From Neoechinorhynchus agilis (taxonomy: Eukaryota > Acanthocephala): a DNA stretch of 64,000 nt. Shown here piece after piece: positions 20,412-30,531 of the stretch (within the stretch, counting starts at the first letter, position 1; each line of letters starts with the position of its first letter). Location: contig CM121342.1 in assembly GCA_051530055.1 (NCBI GenBank), forward strand, positions 12,400,001 to 12,464,000. Reading direction: 5' to 3'. The notes below the pieces were generated by a model that was not told the origin of the DNA, did not search any database, and saw nothing but the letters and a program-made list of their open reading frames with translations. The position numbers and the translations under genes were made by a program.

Positions 20412-21724
20412 ATGGAGAATGGCATACGGCAATCCAACTCACTGAAAATTAAGGTACCTCCGGACATACGGAGGCACCTTCTCAGTGATCGTTCAGAGGG
20501 TGACATACGGCCACCCACAAAGCTTCAAACTTCATCTTCAATAGGTGATACACACAAAATTATATACTTCGATCGGCCCGTTAAAAAGGGCGATTACGTA
20601 ACCAAAATATCTGTGATTCCAATCGCATCAAAGGAAGCCACATGGGGATGTTTCCTCAAACCATGGCTGAACACAAAGAAGGATAGTATACTAAGAATCA
20701 GATCAACTTCATTCTGGAATGGTACTTTAAAAATTGTCTTCGTCAACAACACTGAAATGGACGACTTCGAATCCTTTGTGAAGGGTCGGCACGACGAAAA
20801 AAATTTCAACATTCAATCCTTCCGAAACAAAGCAACTTTCATTGCTCACAACATTGGGAATTTATCTTCGCCTGATAAGATTCAAGACTTTGAGAAACAA
20901 TTTCACCTGAAGTTTAAATTTTTCTTCAAATCCAGGAAGACGGGAAAGGCAATTCCAGTGGGAATAGTTGAAACCGACATGGATCAAATGGAAACTCTTT
21001 GCTCCCGCACATTCACAAAATTCAAATACAGAATCAAATCTCGTGTAACCACAATGCAACATATGCCTACAGTGGGGACACTGGAATCAAAACTGTCCCA
21101 ATAGAACCCAAAAATGTTGCTTCTGTGCTGAGGATCACCACATGTCCTCGTGCACAAATAAAACAAGCAAATGTGCCAATTGTGGTGGATCGCACCGAAG
21201 TTATTATAAAGGATGCTCATGCTTTAAAGCTTACTTGGAGGCCTGGAAAGCGGGCTCCGAATTAAAAAGAAATTCGAACAATATAAAGATCGCCCCATCA
21301 ACACCCTCCTATCACACGAGCAAGATTACGGTTTCGGATAACGCCGGACCTCCATCCCAACCCGTCTGTAATGAAGAGGAGATATGCCAAAGAATCTTTG
21401 ACAAAGTCCTACATGAAGTTACTCATCGGATATCAACACTTTTCAACAACCTGCAGAAACAAATCGCTCAACAAATACAAAATTTACTCGCCATCACGAT
21501 TCCGATTATAAATCCCGACACCGAATAACAATAACCTAGCAGCACCAGATTCGAATAAGTTCAGCAGTAACCCACCTGCAACGGCCAATCCATACAGAGG
21601 AAAGAGACAACCGACTAAAGCTAGTAAAGCAGGTGGAAAAAACTTTCGTCGCTCGATAAATGAAGGAAAAAACAAATTCATCACTAGCGACTCTGACGCT
21701 GTGATGGATGTTGTAGAATGACGA
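20412..21724 (+). pseudogene. LINE ORF1 (broken)
   Basis: From ATG 20412 the frame runs to 21104 (IIYFDRPVKKGDYVTKI region). The zinc-knuckle part continues one frame over: CNICLQWGHWNQNC, CCFCAEDHHMSSC and CANCGGSHRSYYKGC. A further shift near 21530 leads to a C-terminal part ending DAVMDVVE with TGA overlapping the ORF2 start (ATGA). The three-knuckle order equals that of the neighbouring LINE. Two frame shifts make this a pseudogene. Confidence 0.7.
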
Positions 21725-23552
21725 TGAGTTGGTACTCGCCAACGCCGCTTAACCTGCACTGCTTACAATGTAATTCGGGTGGAGCCGCGGCTCTAAACAG
21801 GTTTGATATTTTTACTTACATCACAGAAGATGTTATCTGTATTCAAGAGGCCAAAAAGGCTGCAGTAGGATCCTATGTTTTACCACAAGCATTTTTACTA
21901 AAATACGATGTTTTCCCAACATTTCCGTTGAATCATTACAGTAGCGGTCTCTTAACAATCTTTAAAAAACATCTTTCAGCGTCGCTGATCCAAAATTACA
22001 TTAGTGAAAATCTTTCCTTTGCCATTTTTAAAATTCACGCGAACGGAAAGGAGTGTATGCTGATTGGCAACATTTACGTACGTCCTAAATTTATCCATAA
22101 GAAAGATACGAAGGATATCATTTGTAACCTTTTAAGCTTGGGCAACATCTCTTTATTTGGTGATTTTAAGGACCCTACAGGAAAATGGACGAAAGCTATA
22201 GCAAATGGAGAGGGGTTTCATGTATTTTTAACACCCACCCAACCCACATTTCACAGGATATCGAGTAATGTTCATTATTGGTTGGATGGATGCTATGTCC
22301 CATCCAACCGACAGGAAAGCATTACAGTTGCAAAACAATGCGATTTATCGGAAGCATGCTATCATGATCTGATAACATGGTACTTATCCAGCGACAAGTC
22401 TTTAAGCCGCAGATTCCGGTTTTCGCCCATTAACGTAGCTTTTTTCAATTTCGCCATTAAACGCTCCCTTCATGAATTTCTGAATCTCCCGGAATGGAAT
22501 TCTTTACTTTTTAATCTCTCAAACAAGTTTTTATCTATTCCCAATCATTTTTCAAGAGGAGCAGTTACCTCAAGCTGTCTTAAGTACTGTGCATCCCAAA
22601 TTAAAAAAGCTAACTTGCATCAGGATGCCCCCATGCAAAAGTGTGCGTCCAACAAATACTGGGCTTGCAATTATAATCTGCATTTGCAACAACATCGTAG
22701 AGTAATGAAGAATCTTTCCTATTCTACGAAATCCTTTTGGCGGGTTTTGAAGAATTCAAAGTTTATCAAATGGAAGGACAAAGCTTCAAGATGGATCAGG
22801 TCTTCATCGTATAAGGTGGTATTGTACGACATTTTAGGCAAACTCTCCGTTGGAGCAACAAATGTTTCCCCTACTAATGATTGGCTAACCTTCCCACTAT
22901 TGCGATCATTAAATGAAGGAGATTTGCATATGGATGATATTTTAAAAGCACGGGGAAGTATGATAAAGTTGTCATCAAATAATTTTTGTGCTTCTAGTAA
23001 ATGCCTAAGGTATATAGAACCTTCAATCCGACCCATAATCGCCTCTTGTATGCTTAGAGCATCTAGAGAGGATTGGTTGAGCATTAACCTGACACGGAGA
23101 ATTCTTATCGTAAAAGCCAAAAAGAAGGTGGTCAATTCCTCTTTAGAATGCACTACATGGTCCTTCTCAACTTCCCACAGGATATTGTAGTTCGTATCAG
23201 AGATATTCTAGCCACCAAGTCCTTTTATTTTGATGACGACGAGGATCATAAAATCTTCTATCCTAAAAAAGGTTTACCACAGGGCTCCCCTCTATCCCCT
23301 ATTTTATTTCTAATAGCTATGCAATTTGTAGCCAAATTTTATAAGGACGGTGTTAACATTTTTATATACGCTGACGATATAAGTGCAGTTTTATTTACCA
23401 ATAACCCCTGGGAATTACCTATATTACTGAAGGAATTGTTAGCTTTTATCAATAGGAATGCAGCACATATGGGCATCGGGCTGAACCCTAACAAAACCAA
23501 TATTATGGCTGTAACTGGCATCAATTATGTAAATAAGAAACTTAATTTAATA

Positions 23553-23753
23553 GTGCGTTGGCGAATCCTGCCCCCGGTGCTTTCGCAGTCCTAAAAGGAG
23601 GATATGGACATCATGCACCCAGACGTGACCGGCTGTGCATGATGTCCATATCCTCCATTTTAGATATCGACTGAAGAGGCAAGGAAAACCTTGTGAAATA
23701 TTTCGAATATAAATGAGTAACGAAAGCACCGGGGGCAGGATTCGCCAACGCAC
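23553..23753 (+). mobile_element. Foldback element H3 with hammerhead-like core
   Basis: Perfect 33-bp arms (23553-23585 and 23721-23753, beginning gtgcgttggcgaatcctg) enclose a second palindrome (ggaggatatggacatcatgc with its complement, about 23597-23657) and a hammerhead-like motif (23664-23710). The LINE frame is recognisable on either side, so this is an insertion. Only a weak flanking duplication (AAT) is visible. No coding capacity. GC-rich arms differ from those of H1 and H2. Confidence 0.7.
23664..23710 (+). ncRNA. Hammerhead ribozyme-like motif in H3
   Basis: Order of parts: stem I strand ATATCGA, core CTGAAGA, stem II CAAGG with loop AAAA and CCTTG, block GAAA, tiny stem III TATT, stem I partner TCGAATAT (pairs with one bulged A). 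All invariant hammerhead blocks are present. The 3' half GAAATATT-TC equals that of the Penelope-linked motif at 12757-12801, while stem sequences differ in a compensating way (TCGA/TCGA here, TTGA/TCAA there). Confidence 0.65.
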
Positions 23754-24304
23754 AATCAAATTCACCCCGAGGACAATGATATATGACCTTAATTTAATAA
23801 TTAAAAATCAATTTTTACGTATTTTAGATCGAACCAACAACGTTGGTAATTTACATTTTAATAAAATTAAAATTTTAGGTTACAATTTTAACGCAAAATT
23901 GAATGAAAATTTAGACATGAAACATTTTAAAAGAATTTTAATAACTGCCAAACGTTACTGTACAAGAGCGTTGAGACTGCAACTGAGCTATAAAAAACAA
24001 TATTTTATCTGGAAAACATGGGCAATATCTGCCGTAACCTTTTTTAGTCGCGGTCCTCCACCCGAACAGCGACCCATATTCGGCGAGGTCCTGCTACAAA
24101 ACGCGTCATTCGTAAGACAAAAAGAGAAGATGGAATTGGTAAAAAGGATAAATTACTGGCTACAACTATAAAAAATTAACAAATAACTAAGTCTCCATAA
24201 TTGATAAGTTGAACGCTATCACGTGTGTGTTTGTAATATATATTTATTTATTATTATTTAAATGGGTTTTTAAACTCTGCTGAGCATTCGGTTTACTTTG
24301 AGAT

Positions 24305-25974
24305 ATGTCCATTAAGCGCAACACAGAGGTAATTGAGAACGTATTTTGGAATGAGGAATCCGGTTATATCACATTTCTGGATGATAAGCTATTCTGGCAG
24401 TCAAATGATGGCGATTACTCCGAGGAGTTCGTTATTTCCGCTAACAACATGCTCAGTGTCAGGGTTACTTCGGATGATAAACTCGTGCAGCAGATAGCCA
24501 TCAAACGGCGCAATGAAAACGACGAAGTATTCTTAAGAGTCGGTAGCGATGAACCGATCGGAGAGATAATAGAAAAAAGGAATCAAATCGTTAGTGGAAT
24601 AAAGGCTGCCATAAAACGAAGATGCAGTTGTCCGTTAGCAGCTGCAAATCAAAAGATTCGAGCACGGTGAGCGTCCAACTTTTCGAGCATCGAAAGTGTT
24701 TTTCTTTGTTTTTTCGAAATAGAATTCTCGCTACAAATAAGTCACTTGCGATTCTGTTCAATCAATTGGTCGTTGGTGGCATCATTAGTAACCAACAATT
24801 CTGGATGGAGTACATTGACGTGAGTCTGAAATTTGTTTTGTTTTGTATATTTGGAATTTAGAATCTCCTAGGAAACTTCAATTCAACTAATTAAGAATGT
24901 TCAGCAACAGACATTGCCAACTGGTCTTATTACACCTCTCAAGGTTTCGGTATCTAAAGACGGAAAGACGGTCGTTGATTTACCTCCTGAGTTGATCACA
25001 ACAATCTTTCATTTGAATCCGAGTGTCCGAGAAAAATACCTAGAATGTGTTCCAGGAAAGATGAGTGACAATCGTTTCTGGGCGGACTATATGAAATGTC
25101 TCCTTGCCGGCGACGCTGACCCTCATGATGCACTGCTATTTCAAATGGGAGATGCGAGAATGGCAATACTTGAAGCAATTGAAGAAAACGAGGATGTAAT
25201 TGAAGAAATTAGGCGGAAAATGCTTGGTCCAGAAGACCATCAAAAGGTAAGTTTTTGACTCGATTTAACTGAAATTTTATTCGTTACACATTGTGATGTT
25301 TGACTGTTTAGACGACTGAGAAGAAAAAGGAGACATCCATATCTCAACTAATGAATCTTCATTCAATTAGGATGCTGCGAAATGTAGCCCCTTGCCCCAA
25401 GTATGTCGGGAAAACCCCGTCTAAAGAGTCTACTGAACTTGAGCCAAAACAAGAAAAAGTCGAATGGATTGCACATGTTTAACATATCCTTCCATCTTTT
25501 GAAAATCAAGATGATATCAGTGTTCACTTTGCGAGTACATGCTCTGCCCGAATCGATGAGGATTTCTTTGATTCTGGTGACAGAGGGCACGGCATGAACA
25601 CAGTTAAATCCGCCAGTACTACCGTTGCCAAATGGTACCGTCAGATGCAAGAGAAGAAGAGGAGCCACAAGGAGAAGAATATCTTTGAACTGGATCCTCA
25701 AGTGAACCAAGCTGTCATATCGGCAAACGAGATGCTCTCGCATTTCTGGAAATGCTTTCCAGTGACCAACAGCGCATTGGGCAATAAGCTAGTGAGCTTT
25801 GGGATGCAGCTAAAGAAGTTTAGAGACAAGCGGGTGTCGGTTTTGTTGGCGAAAGTTAGCGAGGAATGTGACATTGCTGCCTTAACGCAATCCCGCGAAA
25901 TGCTGGACTTCGGTATCGAGGCATTTAAACGCTATATGAGCACTATTGGACAGATTGGCGATTTTAGTCAATGA
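24305..25974 (+). CDS. GTF2H1: TFIIH core subunit p62 (GTF2H1/TFB1)
   Basis: p62 is a structural TFIIH subunit for transcription initiation and nucleotide excision repair. Exon 1 (24305-24666) encodes the PH-like domain; exon 2 (24723-24819) starts the BSD region (LVVGGIISNQQFW); exon 3 (24872-25246) continues it (ECVPGKMSDNRFW). Exon 4 starts at 25312 and the C-terminal helical part (ANEMLSHFWKCFPV) ends at 25974. Introns of 56, 52 and 65 bp are GT-AG. In exon 4 an in-frame TAA occurs at 25480-25482, with the same frame continuing normally on both sides. It is either an unrecognised non-canonical intron, a sequencing error or a disabling change. A LINE ends 35 bp before the ATG, so the native promoter is displaced. 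Confidence 0.85.
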
Positions 25975-26449
25975 CCTAATCCATATTTCGTTCCCATTTA
26001 CCTCTGTTAATAAATGAGGTCGCTGTAGAATGTTCAACCATTAAGATTCCACTTTTTTCTTTTTCCATTATTATCGACAACATTTAAAATTGGGTTTGTT
26101 TATCATTTAAATTGATTGCATTACATGAGAACACTTTAAGAATCAATGTAGTCTTACCTTTAAAACTGAAATTAAAACTGTTGATTCCATTTCGGGGCAT
26201 AACATGCTTTCCGCATTCTTTATTCCAGTCAATGATTTTCGTTTTTTACATCTTTTCTATTTTCTTAAATACGTTAAGTAAAATTTTTATTTTCTCGGTC
26301 ATTGCGAACTCACTTTCAATTGAGTGGTACAAATTTAAAATACTAAGTAGAGAAAGCAATCACCTTTTAGAACTTTATTGTTTTTGGGCCTAGAGGAATT
26401 TTTTAATAAATTCTACAAAAAAAGTATATGTCATTTGCCATTAATTCTA
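25975..26449. other. 3' flank of GTF2H1, no gene seen
   Basis: AT-rich. A signal aataaatgag near 26010 may serve polyadenylation of p62. An open frame at 26112-26393 has a hydrophobic composition typical of AT-rich noise and no motif. Confidence 0.45.
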
Positions 26450-26930
26450 AGCATTGCTCGGTCTTTTCGTGGCAGGAGGGCAAATGCCTTTTCTGGGACG
26501 CAACGTGTGTGGACACCCTCGCGAGCAGTTTGGATTTTATTCGCCGATTATGATCAAAAGACGACTTTTGTTTGTAATTATAAGCAAATATGGCAGGCTA
26601 AAGCGTGTGTCTTAAATTCGTATTCAAGACACACGCTTTAGCCTGCCATATTTGCTTATAATTAGAAACGATACGAACATATAGAGATTTAGCGAGGGCC
26701 CACTATTTTGTCCCCTTCGGAGTATAGACGTATGGAGCGCTTGGCAGGTCGGCACTCACTCTGCTCTAGACCGGCGACACACCAGCAGGTGTATTCCTGC
26801 GACAAAATATCTCGCTCCCAGTACAACGAGGCAATGCTGCTAGCGTGATAGCGACAACCGAGGAAGGAGAGAAGCTCCAATTTTGCGGACGGTGGTGATT
26901 GCACGTTTTGTACTTTCTTATGTTATGATT
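26450..26930 (+). mobile_element. 3' fragment of the PD-(D/E)XK-type LINE, split by a palindrome
   Basis: 26450-26540 matches the RPDG-region coding sequence of the LINE at 37249-37330. 26690-26930 matches its last coding part (reading FLRQNI, then QRGNAASV, then GRW and stop) and 3' tail. A perfect palindrome (26575-26664) separates the two. It is a 5'-truncated, dead copy with close relatives at 42466-42600. Confidence 0.6.
26575..26664. repeat. Perfect 39-bp palindrome with 12-base loop
   Basis: The arms 26575-26613 and 26626-26664 are exact inverted complements (39 of 39), centred on aaattcgtattc. It lies inside a LINE fragment. Complete arm identity points to a recent insertion or to continuing arm correction. 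Confidence 0.85.
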
Positions 26931-27474
26931 AAATTTTTTTTGGAAAACTCGGGAATCGCACGTGAAATCGCCAATGGTTTTTTTCGAGTTCCAAAATCAG
27001 AAAGCATTATAATGCCCACGCAACCGAGATTTTCATGATGACCCAAAATGTCTTTTGCTTTATCTAATGTTTCGGTAACTTAACTGAGATTGACGACCTC
27101 AGTTAATTTTTTCATTGAAATATTTCATTCGTTTGAATTTAACTGACCTGTAAATATATTTATCTTGAATATCACTTTACGTTGGTCAATAATTTAGAAT
27201 TTTCTAAAGTGAATAGTCACTTGCCATCAGTTCTTAAAAATCCATTGATTTTTTGGAAAACGTAAAGCTGAACTTTAAAACTTTTGCTTTAGTACTGCGG
27301 TGAATGCTGCCACCTTTCAACGGAAATCGGGGTTCGATTCCCCTACACCGGGGTCTGGCCTTTAAGAGAAGTTCATTAGTCGGCAGTTGTCTTCGATCTA
27401 AACATTGATTCAATTCCGCTTAGTAAATCTGTTGCACTTTTTACAAAGAAAAGTTTCAGATACAACATTTTTAG

Positions 27475-27633
27475 AGTACGGAAAGTTTTTGATAGCGAAT
27501 TATAATACTTCTTTCAAACAACAGATTGAAGAAGGCCTACACAAAGGCCGAAAATTATCAAATAACCAATTAAATTATTATAATTCGCTATCAAAAAGTA
27601 AATGATGAACACCTTTACAGTACGGAAAGTTTT
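27475..27633 (+). mobile_element. Foldback element H2 with hammerhead-like core
   Basis: Perfect 21-bp arms (27486-27506 and 27577-27597, tttttgatagcgaattataa type), a 21-nt tail after the second arm and an exact 15-bp direct repeat agtacggaaagtttt at 27475-27489 and 27619-27633. The layout repeat, arm, core, arm, tail, repeat equals H1 read on its minus strand. The open frame across it is a by-product. Confidence 0.65.
27523..27562 (+). ncRNA. Hammerhead-like core in H2 (degenerate)
   Basis: TGAAGA, stem II GGCC with loop tacacaaa and GGCC, then GAAA. The invariant C before TGAAGA is a T and stem I pairing is poor, so it is probably inactive. Stem II is identical to that of H1. Confidence 0.4.
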
Positions 27634-27639
27634 GTCAGC

Positions 27640-28654
27640 GTTGTGCAAATAATTTTATTGTTGATTTAGTGAAAAAAGATCGAGTCAAGGTTTTATTATA
27701 CATTTTAGCGGAATATATAACCCCAGAATATCTCTTACATTTTCGTTTAAAATTTTGGAAAATCGTCCGAAAAGGTATGGATCACTGGCAGCGAATTTTT
27801 GTGTTAAAACCGACTGACTGCTGCATTAGCTGGGAATCGTAACCGCGGGAAATGTACAATTGAAGCACCAATGCTTTGGAGTCGTCATCTCAGAGAAAAT
27901 TACGCATTCACTATATTGTACTACATTTGAAATTATTGTTTAGGTCTACACCCGGTAAATGATTACTTATTAAAGACGTTTCGAACCTCGTCGGATTCAT
28001 AATCAGTTTGTTTGTTTGTGCGTCTATTACTAACAAACATATTCGCGTGCTTAATGAAAATCATGGTAATTCAACGGATGTCTGGGACTTTTTTCCAATC
28101 TTAGATTTATGATTTTAACTTTTTAATGCATGCAATGAAACCTTCGTTTTTAAGATATTATATTTTCTGCAGTCATTTGCTAATATAAAGTTTTAAAATT
28201 TCTGCGTACTTGCAAAAATTCATCATAGTGCAACGGATGTCTGAGGCTTTTTCCTTATCTTAAATGCTTTTTGCGCCATTTTTCATACAAGGCTTAGAAA
28301 AATAGTTAGTTCCAAGAACTCAAGTTTTGTTTCCTAATATCGAAGTCGATGATGAATTTTAAGGATATTCGCGTTCTCGCTGAAAATGCATGATGCCGTA
28401 CTAGATGTCTAAAGCATTTGAGCAGTCTTCAAAAAATTTTGCATATATTTCAAATTTACGTTCCTGGATTATAGATTTTATTTTTAAGTCGAATTCAAAA
28501 CCCATGTTTACTTGTATTCTCGTATCAATGTAATCATGTAAACGTTTCAAAATCTAACAACATTTTGTGCTCTATTTTGATCGTGATGCGATCGCTATCT
28601 CTTCGAGCTCACTTGAACGACATCGTTTTCATCGTCTCCGTTCGACGTCGAAGA
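27640..28654. other. Intergenic, AT-rich
   Basis: No gene is recognised. Around 27950-27985 the minus strand carries one unit of the dispersed ACCGGGTG-AGACC repeat family. Two loosely similar stretches (near 28060 and 28230: caacggatgtctg) suggest an old local duplication. Confidence 0.45.
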
Positions 28655-28660
28655 AATTCT

Positions 28661-29324
28661 TGTGGCGGCAACTTCTTTCATGGGATTGACGTGTATCCGT
28701 AAGAAGTTTCCCTCAGCCGAAAGACGAGAGAACAACATACAGGTAACTCATGTATCACAGATTAATATACTTGGTTTTCTTTTCGTGACGCCGCCAAATT
28801 GGTGACCCCGACGAGACCGGCTTGGTCAGCGTCCTGATTAGGCCCAGCAGCCAGCAACACGCCGTCATCGCACCGAGGTTCAACTCGGTTGCTCGACATC
28901 AGGCCCAGCGCAGCGTCGTGACACGCGGACCTCCTTGCTCAACCCAACGAGCCAAGCAGCGTTCGCCAATGTCACCGATGCCTCAGCACTGGCAGTCGGC
29001 GCAGCCCACAACAACGGACCAAAGACGGCACCTGGTAGTTCGATCCTCCCAGACGAGACCGGCCAGGTCAGCGTCCGGACCAAGCCCAGCTACAAGCAAC
29101 GCGCCGTTATCACACCGAGGTTAAACTCAAAAGACCGGCACGTTTCCAGGACGGAACGGATTAGTGCGGCGACACTGGAGGGGAGGTATGTGGCGGCAAC
29201 TTCTTTCACGGGATTGACGTGTACCCGTAAGAAGTTTCCCTTAGCCGAAAGACGAGAGGACAACATACAGGTAACTCATGTTTCACAGATTAATGTACTT
29301 GGTTTTCTTTTCGTAACGCCGCCA
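28661..29324 (+). mobile_element. TRIM-type LTR element (non-coding), fossil
   Basis: Two 136-bp direct repeats (28661-28796 and 29189-29324), starting tgtggcggcaac and ending gccgcca, flank about 390 bp without coding capacity. A primer-binding-site-like ttggtgaccccgacg follows the left repeat and a purine-rich stretch precedes the right one. The six bases aattct on both outer sides look like a target duplication. This is the layout of a terminal-repeat retrotransposon in miniature. The repeats are still very similar, so the insertion is fairly young. It ends 8 bp before the ATG of the LicD gene. Confidence 0.75.
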
Positions 29325-29332
29325 AATTCTCA

Positions 29333-30531
29333 ATGATCGTTAATTTCATTGCATTCTTATCACTCGGAAATACTTACGGTTACAGGTGGTACTACGACCG
29401 AGCCAATTACACTCTCTTCCGTTCAAACAAAAGTGTAGATCTTACTAAGCCCAGATTTCAAGCTGTCAATTGTGACGAAGTTGAATTTGGTCGTAATCGA
29501 ACTCTTGTAAGACTTATCAAATTTAGTGAATCGAACAAAACGTACCAGGGTTGCACTAAGAAAACTGGAAAGTGCAAGGAACATGCACATTTCGACGAAG
29601 AACTTAAACTAAGGATAAATACACCTCCTTGCTGTCGGCACAATCTTATTTTAACTTATTACGACGTGCTGGATGTTCTTGAAAATTTTAACTTTTCTTA
29701 CAGTCTTTACGGTGGCAGTGTATTAGGTGCGTATCGAGACAACGGGCACATTACGATTGGTGATTTCTTCATATTTTTATAACGTATGGGAATTGCCCTT
29801 AATTTAATCTCTTTTTTATAACTTTGTAATAATTTTCTTTTATAGGATCGGGTTCCGATGACAATTGCTGATTTTCTAGCAATTTGCATTACTTTTTATA
29901 GCAATCGTTAAACTAAAACCTGTATTTATCTTAAAAGCGTCTCCTGTCTTAAATGAAAGATTTTCGCTTTTTTCACATTTATTCGTATTTTCGGTCTAGC
30001 GAAAAAATATTACAGTGAACGCTGACATTTTGTTCATTCGTGCATTGTCATTGTATTAGCATTTTAATATTCCCACTTTAATTGATCGTTTGCCTTTATT
30101 ATCTCAAAGCCAATGAAGAAATCATTTGTATTCCATACGACGACGATATAGATTTTATTGTGAACTCAACTGAATACGATCGGTTCATGGCAGAAGCCAA
30201 ACCAATTCTTGAGCAAGAAAAGAGTCGAAAACTTCAAGATGTAAGAGCAAGAAAGCAAACTCATATTCAAGTCAGCGATAAGAATAAACTGTCAGTTGAT
30301 ATCTTTTGGTTCATCGACAATGGCACTTCAATTGATATTCAGTTCAATTTGCTTAAGTTCGACAAGAAGATGCTTTTTCCGACCAAACCGATTGTTTTTG
30401 AGAACAGGTCGCCACAAGGCCCATCAAAGGTGAAGGAACTTATGGGAAGACTTTATAAAAACTGGCAGTATCCTTTGGATTGCAGTATTAGAAAAGGTCA
30501 TAATTGCATTGGGAAACCCATGGCCTTTTGA
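29333..30531 (+). CDS. LicD/fukutin-family phosphotransferase-like protein
   Basis: Exon 1 (29333 to about 29752) starts with a short hydrophobic N-terminus (MIVNFIAFLSLG), has several N-glycosylation sites and cysteines, and ends SLYGGSVLGAYRDNGHI. Exon 2 (about 30127-30531) continues CIPYDDDIDFIV. Together they restore the LicD/fukutin nucleotidyltransferase motif in which G-G-S/T-L-L/Y-G-A-R is followed by PWDDDID, with the metal-binding aspartates. About 274 residues. The family transfers ribitol-phosphate or phosphocholine to glycans in the secretory pathway; the substrate here is unknown. The 374-bp intron falls just before the DDDID motif, lacks GT-AG ends and has inverted-repeat ends. 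The TRIM element 8 bp upstream has replaced whatever leader was there; an upstream exon is possible. Confidence 0.75.
29753..30126 (+). other. Non-canonical 374-bp intron of the LicD gene with inverted-repeat ends
   Basis: The left end holds TGATTTCTTCAT (29761-29772) and the right end the complement (30112-30123). CATT occurs at both joints like a 4-bp target duplication, leaving five equivalent boundaries, none of them GT-AG. Boundaries come from the LicD motif. Confidence 0.7.

Larger units (their letters stand above)
21718..24171 (+). pseudogene. LINE ORF2 (broken), endonuclease and RT
   Basis: The frame 21718-23190 covers an AP endonuclease (VICIQEAKK, GDF, then WLDGCYVPS) and the linker. 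At 23190 it shifts; the RT continues at 23148-23594 with GLPQGSPLSPILF and an intact YADD. The upstream RT motif A region is not visible, so a deletion is likely. After the inserted foldback (23553-23753) the frame resumes (IKNQFLRILDRTNN) to 24171. Confidence 0.7.
20370..24256 (+). mobile_element. Full-length LINE with 13-bp target-site duplication
   Basis: The exact repeat TTTAAATGGGTTT at 20357-20369 and 24257-24269 brackets the element. It contains ORF1, ORF2 and a short ATT-rich tail. It is related to the minus-strand LINE next to it. Frames are broken in ORF1 and ORF2 and part of the RT fingers-palm region seems missing, so it is dead. A foldback element (23553-23753) is inserted in ORF2. 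The right end is 35 bp from the ATG of the TFIIH p62 gene. Confidence 0.85.

Noticed and set aside
27295-27365. tRNA gene suggested by ggggttcgattcccc
   Set aside because: The T-arm is perfect but there is no D-arm or anticodon arm of proper size and the acceptor pairing spans only about 55 bases.
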